Shown: positions 26,435-33,780 of the stretch, in pieces
Numbering within the stretch: position 1 is the first letter of the stretch
Layout of the letters: every line of letters starts with the position of its first letter
From: a virus
Virus record (IMG/VR): IMGVR_UViG_3300008448_000255
Coordinates: 1 to 38,005 of that record
DNA length: 38,005 nt
Reading direction: 5' to 3' (one strand)
Translations under genes and position numbers: made by a program
Notes under the pieces: generated by a model
What the model saw: only the letters and a program-made list of their open reading frames with translations
What the model was told of the DNA's origin: nothing
Database searches by the model: none

Positions 26435-26830
26435 CTAGATTTTTCTGTATCTCTCAAAACCAAGGTAGAATCCTATACCATATAGTACAGGAAACACGGT
26501 GAAGGCTAACAAGATAGCTCCAACCAACCCAACCATTTGAATAGAAATAGCCAGGTATAAGCACCTAAGAAATAGAAACTGATACCTATGCCAATCATCA
26601 GTAAAACAAACAAGAACAGTACTGCTGTAAGGAAAGCTCTCTTTATACGTAGGATAAAATCCAAAGTAATACCAGTCTTTTCCATGATATCTGATTAATT
26701 TGCCGGTTGAACTCAACTTCCATTTCTTTCTCCATCCAGAGTTGTTATCCCTAAACATCACTAGATCCATCCTACCCTTAAAATAGGATCCCAAGATAAT
26801 AAAAAATAGGGATAGTAGGACTAGAGCCAT
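26435..26830 (-). CDS. small membrane protein (131 aa)
   Basis: An N-terminal hydrophobic helix (MALVLLSLFFIILGSYF) and a C-terminal hydrophobic hairpin (about 88-122, LYLAISIQMVGLVGAILLAFT and FPVLYGIGFYLGF) enclose an aromatic-rich soluble loop (30-80, with YHGKDWYYFGFYP and CFTDDWHRYQF). It is probably anchored in the inner membrane by two or three helices. Function unknown; phage membrane proteins of this size often act in exclusion or host-envelope changes. It lies just after a terminator and is followed within 3 bases by the 125-aa gene. Confidence 0.65.
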   Translation of the reverse strand: MALVLLSLFFIILGSYFKGRMDLVMFRDNNSGWRKKWKLSSTGKLIRYHGKDWYYFGFYPTYKESFPYSSTVLVCFTDDWHRYQFLFLRCLYLAISIQMVGLVGAILLAFTVFPVLYGIGFYLGFERYRKI

Positions 26831-26845
26831 ACTATAATATAAACA

Positions 26846-26873
26846 AAAAAGGAGGTTTTACCCTCCCTTTTTG
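26846..26873 (-). terminator. intrinsic terminator after the coiled-coil protein gene
   Basis: On the - strand GGAGG-GTAAAAC-like loop-CCTCC followed by TTTTTTTG. It ends transcription from the gene whose stop is at 26898, 25 bases upstream. Confidence 0.75.
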
Positions 26874-26897
26874 CTCATTTATATCATTTAAACACAA

Positions 26898-27311
26898 TCA
26901 CGATGGGCTACCACCGGACTTCTTTTTGTAGAAAGGTTTTTTATAACCTGGTTTTCTACCTCTTTTCTTTTTTACAGGAGCTTTGCCATCAACATCGGTA
27001 ATCTGAACACTGCTATTCTCACCAGTAACAGTAACTTTAATTACTTCATCTTTGCTAATCTTAGAAACAAGATCCTTGTTAATTTCAGTTAGAGTCTCTA
27101 ATTTTTCTTTAAAAGAAATGATTTGTTTATCAGCAACAAATAGCTTATCATCCATTATTCTAGACTTTGATTTCTCTTTTAGAACATCAGTGGTAAGAGA
27201 ATCAATTTGCTCTTGGAGCTCTTGAATTTCTTTACCGTACTTTCTTTTGATGTAAGCATAGATAGCCAGACAGATACCGACTGTAATGAATGTTGAGATG
27301 AAGGATGTCAT
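26898..27311 (-). CDS. membrane-anchored coiled-coil protein with basic tail (137 aa)
   Basis: Start taken at ATG 27311 (MTSFISTFITVG) because the longer frame runs into the upstream gene and because a good promoter ends just upstream. Residues 3-20 form a transmembrane helix; 24-95 form a coiled coil (KEIQELQEQIDSLTTDVLKE and onward); the last 25 residues are strongly basic (VKKKRGRKPGYKK). This gives a membrane anchor, rod and possible DNA- or RNA-binding tail. Function unknown. A terminator follows, so it is a one-gene transcript. Confidence 0.65.
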   Translation of the reverse strand: MTSFISTFITVGICLAIYAYIKRKYGKEIQELQEQIDSLTTDVLKEKSKSRIMDDKLFVADKQIISFKEKLETLTEINKDLVSKISKDEVIKVTVTGENSSVQITDVDGKAPVKKKRGRKPGYKKPFYKKKSGGSPS

Positions 27312-27331
27312 GTTATTGTTTATTAATAGGA

Positions 27332-27363
27332 CAAATATAGAATGTATTTCCTTTTCTTCCAAA
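27332..27363 (-). promoter_or_regulatory. Bacteroidota-type promoter for the coiled-coil gene
   Basis: On the - strand TTTG, 20 bases, TATATTTG: a full match to TTTG-N19-21-TAnnTTTG. The -7 box (27332-27339) ends about 20 bases before the ATG at 27311. It lies in the 76-base gap after the ParB-like gene. Confidence 0.7.
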
Positions 27364-27387
27364 TTATGGGAATTTTTGGAAATGGTT

Positions 27388-28110
27388 CTAATTAACAGAC
27401 TTATACAGGTCATGCAAAACATTCATGATATATGCAGTATCATGGGGCATATCCTTTTTAAAGACTTTGGAAGACTTTAAAGAATTCATAAAACGTACAT
27501 GATCATACTCATCTTTCTTCATCCTGTAAAAGTTTATGTAGGCCCTATGAGCTTTTGCAGAATTTGACCCGGTTACACTAATAAAATCATTTAGATTCTT
27601 AGTAAGAACATCTGAGTCATCAGCCTGAACTTTAAAAATACCCTTTTTAATACTAGACCAGTTAAATATTCCTGACAATATACCTGCGCTAGTGGTAATA
27701 TTTAAGCCATTTGCAATAGAATGTGACTTAAGTATCTGATAATCAATCTTACCCAAACCTAAATAAGCATTTACATAGTCTAATATGCTCCACTTTAGGT
27801 TTACATTGTTCAGCACAGCCATCATCTCCACTATCTCATTTATAGATTCGCTTTCTACTACTATGCAGTCAGTAGATTTTACATCTAGTTTGTCAAGGGC
27901 AGATGTTAAGTGCTGACCATCTATGGCATAAATTTCTGTTTTGCCATTAATAACCTTTGTTCTTACACACACTGGCAATCTAAGGATGCCATGAGATGTT
28001 AAAGAATTTACAATTGAACTTACTTGTGATGATTTAGTATCTCTATTGAAGCTCAGTCTTTTAATCTTAGAAATGTTAATCTTTTCTATTAAGTGCTTGT
28101 TGATATTCAT
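27388..28110 (-). CDS. ParB/sulfiredoxin-fold protein
   Basis: A 240-aa protein starting at ATG 28110 (MNINKHLIEKI); a Met twelve codons earlier would overlap the helicase gene. The N-terminal domain has the ParB-like layout: INISKIKRLSFNRDTKSSQV, VNSLTSHGILRLPVCVR and YAIDGQHLTSALDKL, where DGQH replaces the common DG.HR. This fold is used by ParB CTPases, by phage nucleases and by regulators; catalytic type is not clear here. The C-terminal 110 residues are helical. It lies 7 bases from the SF2 helicase stop, so the two are co-expressed, possibly in DNA handling. Confidence 0.7.
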   Translation of the reverse strand: MNINKHLIEKINISKIKRLSFNRDTKSSQVSSIVNSLTSHGILRLPVCVRTKVINGKTEIYAIDGQHLTSALDKLDVKSTDCIVVESESINEIVEMMAVLNNVNLKWSILDYVNAYLGLGKIDYQILKSHSIANGLNITTSAGILSGIFNWSSIKKGIFKVQADDSDVLTKNLNDFISVTGSNSAKAHRAYINFYRMKKDEYDHVRFMNSLKSSKVFKKDMPHDTAYIMNVLHDLYKSVN

Positions 28111-28117
28111 CTTAAAC

Positions 28118-29197
28118 TTATTTGTAAATAATTTTTGTTTGGTCAAACACAGACAGTGCTGACTTTACCCATGATTCATCTACAGTTCCTTCATAACAAA
28201 GTATGTGAACTATAGCTGTCTCATTAGGATTTAACCTCAGTAATCTACCGATTCTTTGAGAACTTTTTCTTTCATTGCCATAAGCATGCAGGATAATACC
28301 CTGTCTCAATTCCGGGATGTTTACACCCTCATTCAACTGCAATACAGCAGACAATTTGCTTATGACACCTACTTTGAATTTTAGTAAGTTATCTTCAGAA
28401 TCAGGATTCTCACTATGATAGCTGTGTTTACAGAGTTTTTCAGCTTGTTGTTGAGTATTAGCAAATAAAATGCATTTGTCTGTAATGCTATCAAATAGCT
28501 TTTTGGCATACACTTCTTTACTTGGATAACTCATCATAGCCTTCATTCTCTGAATTCTGAGCATCATAGTCTCATTTGGATTCATAGATCTTTCTATTCT
28601 GTCACACCAGTAGCTGTAAGATTCTAGTTCACTGGTTGGCCACTTTTTAGTTTTGCCACCCGCCATAATATTTTTAGCGGTGCCTAACTTTAGCATGTGA
28701 ACTACTATCTTGTAGTCATTGAGAATACCATCAGAGACAGCATCATCTACAAAATAGCTGTATCTAATAGGACAGAACTTATTTACAAGTTTCCCCTTAG
28801 TAGATCTTTCAAACTTTGGGGGAGTACCTGTTAAACCTACAATCTTACCTTGAAACTTATCCAACCAGGGCTCATGACTTGGTAATAGATTATGACACTC
28901 GTCAAGATATACCACATCATAGTTTAAATCCTGCTTGTTTAAAGAGATGTAAGTACTAAATGTAACACTTGATTCTAAGTGCTGCATACTGTGCTTTACC
29001 ATCTCATCCTTCCAAGACTGGAAAATAGATTTCTTAGGGGCTACTACTAAAACTTTGGCCGCTGATAAACTATCTAGGTGCTTAAGACCTATTAGAGTCT
29101 TACCTACACCCATTGATACAGCTACACCAGACCGTTTACTCTTCAAAAGTGATTCTACTGCTTCAGATTGGACATCAGTCCTGTTCTTTGTTTCCAT
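28118..29197 (-). CDS. SF2 (SNF2-type) helicase
   Basis: A 359-aa protein with two RecA-like lobes. Motif I SMGVGKT (K33), Ia VVAPKKS, II DECH (99-102), III GLTGTP (121-126), then in lobe 2 CILFANTQQQAEKL, QLNEGVNIPEL (motif V) and SQRIGRLLRLNP (motif VI). The size is small for SNF2 but typical of phage DEAD/SNF2-like helicases found in crAss-like genomes; it may act in recombination or fork restart. It overlaps the HNH gene upstream by 23 bases. Confidence 0.88.
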   Translation of the reverse strand: METKNRTDVQSEAVESLLKSKRSGVAVSMGVGKTLIGLKHLDSLSAAKVLVVAPKKSIFQSWKDEMVKHSMQHLESSVTFSTYISLNKQDLNYDVVYLDECHNLLPSHEPWLDKFQGKIVGLTGTPPKFERSTKGKLVNKFCPIRYSYFVDDAVSDGILNDYKIVVHMLKLGTAKNIMAGGKTKKWPTSELESYSYWCDRIERSMNPNETMMLRIQRMKAMMSYPSKEVYAKKLFDSITDKCILFANTQQQAEKLCKHSYHSENPDSEDNLLKFKVGVISKLSAVLQLNEGVNIPELRQGIILHAYGNERKSSQRIGRLLRLNPNETAIVHILCYEGTVDESWVKSALSVFDQTKIIYK

Positions 29198-29606
29198 GTG
29201 CTTCTTCTCTAGATTCTGAGAATCCCATAGCTTTTGCCATTACGGGATTCTCCTCAATTTGATTGTGGCAAATTCTGCAGACAGCTAAGAAAGTAGTTTC
29301 ATCTAACATAAACCTACCCCTGCCTGCTTTGTGGTGCACATCAGTAGCATTAATCTGGCAACCAGACAACCGAGCTTTACAAAATGGATTCTTCTTAAGA
29401 TAAGATTCCCTAAGTACAGAATACAAGGTATCCAGCTTTTGCTGCTTAGATGACTTCTTGCTTATAGGTTTCTTAGCTTGTAAGGGTTTACTACCCTTGT
29501 CAGGATGCTGAGCCCAGCAATCCTTGCAGTACAACTGCTTCTCGTGTCTCTTCCAAATATGCTTTAACTGATCACAACCACTACACTTTTTCAGTTTTGG
29601 CTGCAT
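29175..29606 (-). CDS. HNH endonuclease-like protein with zinc ribbon
   Basis: A 143-aa protein. An N-terminal zinc ribbon (C8, C11, C27, C30), a Lys/Ser-rich linker (37-58), and an HNH core with C76 and C83, DVHHKAGRG (H91, H92) and CRICHNQIEEN (C110, C113, H114). The His in DVHH is the likely general base. It resembles NinG-like phage proteins and would cut or nick DNA, possibly at recombination intermediates. Unlike a selfish homing endonuclease, it is embedded in an operon by overlaps on both sides (26 and 23 bases), so a housekeeping role in recombination is more likely. Confidence 0.8.
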   Translation of the reverse strand: MQPKLKKCSGCDQLKHIWKRHEKQLYCKDCWAQHPDKGSKPLQAKKPISKKSSKQQKLDTLYSVLRESYLKKNPFCKARLSGCQINATDVHHKAGRGRFMLDETTFLAVCRICHNQIEENPVMAKAMGFSESREEAHGNKEQD

Positions 29607-29784
29607 CTATTCCTGAAATTATAATTGTTCCATCTAGATACTGAGCTCCAACTGAAGAGCCCTTAGATGTTTCTTTGAACTCATTAGCTTGGACACTAAG
29701 TGACTTTAACAAGTTCTTTTCCAGCTCACTCTCGGGTACTAACACTAGTGATACTACCCCATTTACGTTAAATTGGTATTTCAT
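29581..29784 (-). CDS. 67-aa conserved phage protein
   Basis: Begins MKYQFNVNGVVSLVLVPESE, with a beta-hairpin start and a short helix (LEKNLLKSLSVQANE), and ends with two beta-strands around YLDGTIIISG. Small proteins with this start are common in Bacteroidota phages but I know of no assigned function. It overlaps both neighbours, by one base upstream and 26 bases downstream. Confidence 0.65.
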   Translation of the reverse strand: MKYQFNVNGVVSLVLVPESELEKNLLKSLSVQANEFKETSKGSSVGAQYLDGTIIISGIDAAKTEKV

Positions 29785-30095
29785 TACGCTTTATTTAAAA
29801 ACGAAGTTTCCACCTTAGTGTAGAGCTCCGGGAGTGTTTCCCGTATAAGCTCTACAATAGGTGATAATTTACTATCCACACTTAAACAATACTTATAGTG
29901 CGGGTCATCCATAAGGTCTAGCAAATCTTGCTCAGACATTTCTTTAAACCCTACTACATAGGCACTATCAGACAAGTCCATTACAGACTCAATACCGCCT
30001 TGCTCAAAGATAATATTGTACTGGTCAACAAATTTCTTGTTGGACATGTACAGAAATATTACTTCCTCATTGTCTAAATTGTGGTACTTACTCAT
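29784..30095 (-). CDS. acidic protein of unknown function (103 aa)
   Basis: Not recognised. Alternating hydrophobic strands and acidic helices (EQGGIESVMDLSDSAYVVGF, MSEQDLLDLMDDPHY), net negative. Starts 2 bases after the upstream gene and overlaps the next by one base (TAATG), within the HNH/helicase operon. Confidence 0.65.
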   Translation of the reverse strand: MSKYHNLDNEEVIFLYMSNKKFVDQYNIIFEQGGIESVMDLSDSAYVVGFKEMSEQDLLDLMDDPHYKYCLSVDSKLSPIVELIRETLPELYTKVETSFLNKA

Positions 30096-30097
30096 AC

Positions 30098-30571
30098 TCA
30101 GGATAGTTCGTAAAAATTAACAGGTAAGATCTTCTCTTGTATTAATTTAGTGACAATCTGCCTCTTATCAACACCAAGTTCTTTAAAATTAACCTTGCTA
30201 ATGTAATTAGGATCTGTATCATTACCAAATTTGTCAACCATGTCTTTTGCAAAAGAGCTGTGGTGAAATAAAGTACTGAAGATCTTGTTTACAGTAGAGT
30301 TAATAATCTCCTGCTTCCATAAATTTAGAACATTCTGAGTTCTCAGATGCACTTTCTGGATACGTTTCTTCTTATCCCAGTGCATTATACCCAGCTCATC
30401 AGCTGAATATACAGATAAACCAAATAGAGCTCGCTTATACAGAAAATTCTGATAAGCATTGAACTCATCCCTCTCATAATCAACAAACCGTTGGTTAGGG
30501 CTACCATACAGTTGATACTCACTCAGCTTACCGGAATACTCCGTAGGCTGAACACGGGATTGCTTTTTCAT
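30098..30571 (-). CDS. protein of unknown function (157 aa)
   Basis: Not recognised. Basic N terminus (MKKQSRVQP), then YQLYGSPNQRFVDYERDEFNA and a basic helix KKKRIQKVHLRTQNVLNLWKQE; the C-terminal third (VNFKELGVDKRQIVTKLI) is helical. The composition could suit a nucleic-acid-binding protein. It is the first gene after a terminator, so a transcript for the helicase operon may begin before it. Confidence 0.65.
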   Translation of the reverse strand: MKKQSRVQPTEYSGKLSEYQLYGSPNQRFVDYERDEFNAYQNFLYKRALFGLSVYSADELGIMHWDKKKRIQKVHLRTQNVLNLWKQEIINSTVNKIFSTLFHHSSFAKDMVDKFGNDTDPNYISKVNFKELGVDKRQIVTKLIQEKILPVNFYELS

Positions 30572-30604
30572 ATAGATTAATTTACAATTGTTTACAAAAC
30601 AAAA

Positions 30605-30626
30605 AATGTGTCAGCTAGGACACATT
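30605..30626 (-). terminator. intrinsic terminator overlapping the stop of the acidic 99-aa gene
   Basis: AATGTGTC and GACACATT form an 8-bp stem with a 6-base loop; on the - strand it is followed by TTTTTTGTTTTG. The stem includes two bases of the stop codon of the gene ending at 30625. Confidence 0.8.
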
Positions 30627-30924
30627 AAGCGTTAAAGTCTAGATCTATTTTAGGATCCGGATCATCAAATTCATCGGGGAAGAACTCCTCAAAGAATGTT
30701 TCTATTTCTTCTGCATTTTCAAAGATTACAGCATCAGATTCTTCTTCATCTTCTGACTCCTCAATCTGCTTTTTCATACTAGAGATGACTGAGCCTGTCC
30801 AGGGATTTGAAATATAATCCCCAGCGTTGATGCTAAGCAAGTATTGAATGTCTCTCTTTGTTAGATTAAGATACTCTTCTACAGACATCTGCACCACTTT
30901 TCCATTAGGCAGCTGATAGTACAT
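30625..30924 (-). CDS. highly acidic protein of unknown function (99 aa)
   Basis: The first 50 residues look folded (MYYQLPNGKVVQMSVEEYLN, LLSINAGDYISNPW). The second half is almost all Glu/Asp (EESEDEEESDA, ETFFEEFFPDEFDDPDP), giving a very negative tail that could mimic DNA or bind basic proteins. A possible -7 box (TACCTTTG) lies 11 bases before the ATG without a clear -33 box. Single-gene unit ended by a terminator. Function unknown. Confidence 0.65.
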   Translation of the reverse strand: MYYQLPNGKVVQMSVEEYLNLTKRDIQYLLSINAGDYISNPWTGSVISSMKKQIEESEDEEESDAVIFENAEEIETFFEEFFPDEFDDPDPKIDLDFNA

Positions 30925-30978
30925 AGTTTCTATATCAAAGGTATGATATATAATGAAAACTATGTGAATATCAATAAA

Positions 30979-31212
30979 TTACCCAAACATTTTCAGCATT
31001 ATCATAGCTAACACTACTATAGTACCACTACATATAGCAATGTATTTTGCAAACCTTTCTACTTTTTCTATTCTATCAACGTGTCTTCTGATAGTTTTCT
31101 TATGCTGCTCTACATCATTCTCCAACAGTGCTACCCGTGATTCAAATGCTCGGGTATACTTACTAAATGTGCCCATGTATACAGGGCGTTGATCTTGAAT
31201 TCTTTCACTCAT
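30979..31212 (-). CDS. tail-anchored coiled-coil membrane protein (77 aa)
   Basis: Residues about 18-50 form a charged coiled coil (FESRVALLENDVEQHKKTIR), followed by a C-terminal transmembrane helix (YIAICSGTIVVLAMIMLKMF). The chosen ATG overlaps the upstream stop by 8 bases (ATGAGTGA), the same overlap seen elsewhere here; an ATG two codons earlier is possible. Small tail-anchored proteins like this are common among phage accessory genes, function unknown. It could be a spanin- or holin-like element, but nothing confirms lysis. Confidence 0.6.
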   Translation of the reverse strand: MSERIQDQRPVYMGTFSKYTRAFESRVALLENDVEQHKKTIRRHVDRIEKVERFAKYIAICSGTIVVLAMIMLKMFG

Positions 31213-31654
31213 ATTCATAAATTTTTACATCAGACAGTTCTAGTTCTACTAGACCATCTTCCGGTTCATCTTGATAGTTCAGACCTTTATACAATACTGT
31301 ATAGTCATGTTTAGAACTAAATGGATACACATCTACAATAATACCCTGTAAGAACTCACCTTTGAGTCCATAATCATCAGGGTTTTTCTCCATCTTATCT
31401 CTCCTACTTGTACTATAATACTCACCCACTCTTTTGAAAGAGAACTGCACTACTGTACCTATTGGGTAATAGTCTTTGTCTAGTTCACCAGCTTCAGCCA
31501 ATAACATATTCTTTACACCGAATGACTGACTAATTATAGTATTTACAAAAAAGTCTACAAGCAAAGGGCTTTCATCCAACACTGATTGTTTCAATAACTT
31601 CTTGATCTTCAGTCTAATAGTTTCTCTTGTAAGGTTTACGTCCACTTTTCTCAT
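31205..31654 (-). CDS. protein of unknown function (149 aa)
   Basis: Not recognised. N-terminal helix (RETIRLKIKKLLKQS), then a beta-rich domain (YPIGTVVQFSFKRVGEYY, GEFLQGIIVDVYPF, YTVLYKGLNYQDEPEDG) that may be an SH3-like barrel. It is divergent from the metallophosphoesterase gene, with 46 bases between the two starts. Confidence 0.65.
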   Translation of the reverse strand: MRKVDVNLTRETIRLKIKKLLKQSVLDESPLLVDFFVNTIISQSFGVKNMLLAEAGELDKDYYPIGTVVQFSFKRVGEYYSTSRRDKMEKNPDDYGLKGEFLQGIIVDVYPFSSKHDYTVLYKGLNYQDEPEDGLVELELSDVKIYEYE

Positions 31655-31700
31655 TGTTTATTGAGTTATTTATAGTATTTTGATTAATAAAGACTTACTG

Positions 31701-32705
31701 ATGGCAAGAAAACCAAGTAAACAGGGGGAACTCTGTATAGCCGCTCTAAAGAAATTTCCAAAGACACCTATTCTTACCCTAGCTAAAAAGATTTATAGTG
31801 AAAACTCACTACATTTTTCTAGTGTAGAACATGCTAGAAGTGCTCTAAGAACCTATGCCGGTCTTACTGGTAAAGCAAATAGAGAAGCTGCATCTAATAA
31901 AGAAATCCAAAGAGAACCGCAGTATAAATACAATCCTTTTGATGACATCCCAGAGTCATTTGAAGAGATCCGGGAGCCATATGTACTAGGTACTGCTACC
32001 AAAAAGATATTAGTTCTATCCGATATCCACTTCCCTTATCACAATGCTAAAGCTTTAAAGACAGCAATAAACAAGGGTATAGAAGAACAGGTAGATTGTA
32101 TAATTCTTAATGGTGATATACTTGATTTCTACTCACTTTCTGACTTTGATAAGGATCCTAGCAAACCTAAGTTCCGTAAAGAAATAGAACTAGGTAAGTG
32201 GTTCCTTAATGAACTCAGAATTGCATTCCCTAAAGCTCAGATATACTACAAGATTGGTAACCATGAGATGAGACTAGAAAGATATCTAAAGGTAAAAGCA
32301 CCGGAAATCTTTGATACTGATGAGTTTAGACTAGAGTTCCTACTAGAGTTTGCCAAGCATCATGTAATACTAATAGATAAGTACACTGTAATTAAAGCAG
32401 GCAACCTTAATATTATTCACGGTCATGAATACAGAGGTGCCGGAGGAGTATACCCTGCCAAGTACATCTATGGTAAATCAAAAGTCAATACACTTTGTGG
32501 TCACTACCACAGGTCTAGTACTTACCTAGATAAAAACATGGACGGACATTACCACGGAGGATTCTCAACAGGATGTCTGTGTGAACTATCTCCTGATTAC
32601 ATGCCATACAACGAATGGGTACATGGATTTGCTGTTGTAACTATGAAATCCGGTGGTAACTTTAGTGTTCAAAATCTCACCATTGACAATGGCGAAATCA
32701 GATAA
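31701..32705 (+). CDS. metallophosphoesterase with N-terminal helical domain
   Basis: A 334-aa protein from ATG 31701; the frame extends upstream only to a TTG at 31680. The first 60 residues are a basic helical module (LCIAALKKFPKTPILTLAKK, HARSALRTYAG), possibly DNA-binding. The calcineurin-like phosphoesterase core follows: SDIHFPYH (D108, H110), NGDILDFY (D139), GNHEMRLERY (N187, H188), IIHGHE (H240) and CGHYHRSS (267-270). All metal ligands of the fold are present, so the enzyme should be active on a phosphodiester or phosphomonoester; nucleic acid or a signalling nucleotide are both possible. It begins a two-gene rightward unit surrounded by leftward genes. Confidence 0.85.
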   Translation: MARKPSKQGELCIAALKKFPKTPILTLAKKIYSENSLHFSSVEHARSALRTYAGLTGKANREAASNKEIQREPQYKYNPFDDIPESFEEIREPYVLGTATKKILVLSDIHFPYHNAKALKTAINKGIEEQVDCIILNGDILDFYSLSDFDKDPSKPKFRKEIELGKWFLNELRIAFPKAQIYYKIGNHEMRLERYLKVKAPEIFDTDEFRLEFLLEFAKHHVILIDKYTVIKAGNLNIIHGHEYRGAGGVYPAKYIYGKSKVNTLCGHYHRSSTYLDKNMDGHYHGGFSTGCLCELSPDYMPYNEWVHGFAVVTMKSGGNFSVQNLTIDNGEIR

Positions 32706-32707
32706 CT

Positions 32708-32935
32708 ATGCCTACATACATCAAAGCTGGACTATACAAACCTCCATTTACAATGGATGGAGAATTTGACACTCCTGAGATTTACATAGACTCAGAGGTA
32801 TTCCAGGTTATTGATGCTGAGGAAAACATGGTTGTACAGATAACGTATGAAGAACTCAGAGGTATAATGGCAATTATGGCTGCAGAACAAGAAAAAAGAC
32901 ACTTGTTTATAAAAGCAAAGATTGATAAGAACTAG
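32708..32935 (+). CDS. 75-aa protein of unknown function after the phosphoesterase
   Basis: Two bases after the phosphoesterase stop, hence co-transcribed. Beta-rich start (MPTYIKAGLYKPPFTMDGEF) and a C-terminal helix (YEELRGIMAIMAAEQEKRHL). Ends with TAG, overlapping the convergent gene by four bases. Function unknown. Confidence 0.65.
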   Translation: MPTYIKAGLYKPPFTMDGEFDTPEIYIDSEVFQVIDAEENMVVQITYEELRGIMAIMAAEQEKRHLFIKAKIDKN

Positions 32936-33258
32936 TCTTTACCTTCTGTGTCTATATACTGTTGGATAATCTGAGTTAAATCCGGTATCCTGTAGTAAGG
33001 AACTCTAGATACAAGTTCACTAAACTTTACTACTTCACGCATGGCATCATCCATATTGACACCTTCTACGTTCCATAGTTCTTTTATAACTACGCCATGT
33101 TCTTTGTCAATAGTATCCACCAATCTGTTCAATAACATCTTGGTTTGGTTTCTATTAAACCATTTAATTGTAGAACACTCATCCGCACTAAATACAGACA
33201 CTTGTAACCATACAAGTAGGTTTAGAATCTGAATTTTCTCTTTTTCTAGTTCAGTCAT
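32932..33258 (-). CDS. protein of unknown function (108 aa)
   Basis: Not recognised. Mainly helical: ILNLLVWLQVSVFSADECS, NQTKMLLNRLVDTIDKEHG, LTQIIQQYID. No motifs for catalysis. It follows the tRNA-shaped element by ten bases on the same strand, so the two probably share a precursor transcript. Confidence 0.65.
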   Translation of the reverse strand: MTELEKEKIQILNLLVWLQVSVFSADECSTIKWFNRNQTKMLLNRLVDTIDKEHGVVIKELWNVEGVNMDDAMREVVKFSELVSRVPYYRIPDLTQIIQQYIDTEGKD

Positions 33259-33267
33259 AAGATTGTT

Positions 33268-33339
33268 TGGTTTCCTGTGTAGGAGTCGAACCTACATGTT
33301 CCTGAATATCAGGAGCTTTACCAGTTAAGCTAACAGGAA
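33268..33339 (-). tRNA. tRNA-shaped RNA with 3-nt anticodon loop (pseudo-tRNA?)
   Basis: The cloverleaf is intact except for the anticodon loop. Acceptor TTCCTGT/ACAGGAA (7 of 7), TA, D arm GCTT-AACTGGTA-AAGC, T, anticodon stem CCTGA/TCAGG (5 of 5) closing only TAT, variable AACAT, T arm GTAGG-TTCGACT-CCTAC (5 of 5), discriminator A and an encoded CCA. All other positions have standard lengths; the molecule is four bases short exactly at the loop. If two stem pairs open, a seven-base loop GATATTC forms, with UAU (Ile) at the anticodon but A instead of the near-universal U at position 33. It may be a non-decoding tRNA mimic or a dead tRNA. Confidence 0.6.
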
Positions 33340-33359
33340 TACTGGGTTCATCCCAGTAT
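33339..33359 (-). other. 8-bp hairpin abutting the 5' end of the tRNA-shaped element
   Basis: ATACTGGG and CCCAGTAT pair perfectly around a 5-base loop (ttcat on the + strand). On the - strand it ends at the first base of the tRNA-like acceptor stem and lacks a U tract, so it is not a typical terminator. It lies between the gene ending at 33372 and the tRNA-like element. Confidence 0.65.
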
Positions 33360-33371
33360 ATGTAAATAAGT

Positions 33372-33776
33372 TTAGGGTAGTCGGTCATAATCTTTAAAGT
33401 AACCCCAAAGGATCATGACACAAGATACTAAATAGACACTGAATAAACCTAAAAAAACATCAGTGCCTATCTCTCTGTAATCAAGGATATCCTTGAATAA
33501 CCAGAATAATACAACAAGCCAGATAAGAATTAATCCTATATAATGTTTAGGATCATTCTTGAAATCAAACTTGATGTATTTAAAAATTTTAATCTTGGAC
33601 TCCATAAACAAGTTAAACTTGTAACTAAGAGCCCAAAGAACAACAAATAAAAGACCCATTGCCAATCCTATGTAAAATAACCACTCGGTTATTAAACCTC
33701 CGATAAATGCAAATCCAGCAGAAACTGCCATCATCATAATACCGTTAGTAATAGGTGAGGAGGTGTTTGTTTTCAT
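33372..33776 (-). CDS. four-helix membrane protein (134 aa)
   Basis: Start taken at ATG 33776 (MKTNTSSPITNG), 4 bases after the upstream stop; a Met 12 codons earlier lies inside that gene. Four hydrophobic segments: about 11-30, 33-50 (FYIGLAMGLLFVVLWAL), 79-97 (YIGLILIWLVVLFWLF) and 105-125. The loop between helices 2 and 3 is basic (MESKIKIFKYIKFDFKND). Likely inner-membrane; no further function visible. Confidence 0.7.
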   Translation of the reverse strand: MKTNTSSPITNGIMMMAVSAGFAFIGGLITEWLFYIGLAMGLLFVVLWALSYKFNLFMESKIKIFKYIKFDFKNDPKHYIGLILIWLVVLFWLFKDILDYREIGTDVFLGLFSVYLVSCVMILWGYFKDYDRLP

Positions 33777-33780
33777 TTTG

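Noticed and set aside
29175-29606. HNH gene as a mobile homing endonuclease
   Set aside because: It is embedded by overlaps in an operon, with zinc ribbon plus NinG-like layout, and no intron or inserted flank is visible.
30582-30602. Direct repeat TTTACAATTGTTTACA as an operator
   Set aside because: The repeat unit is only six bases in very AT-rich sequence; chance is likely, and no second copy was noticed.
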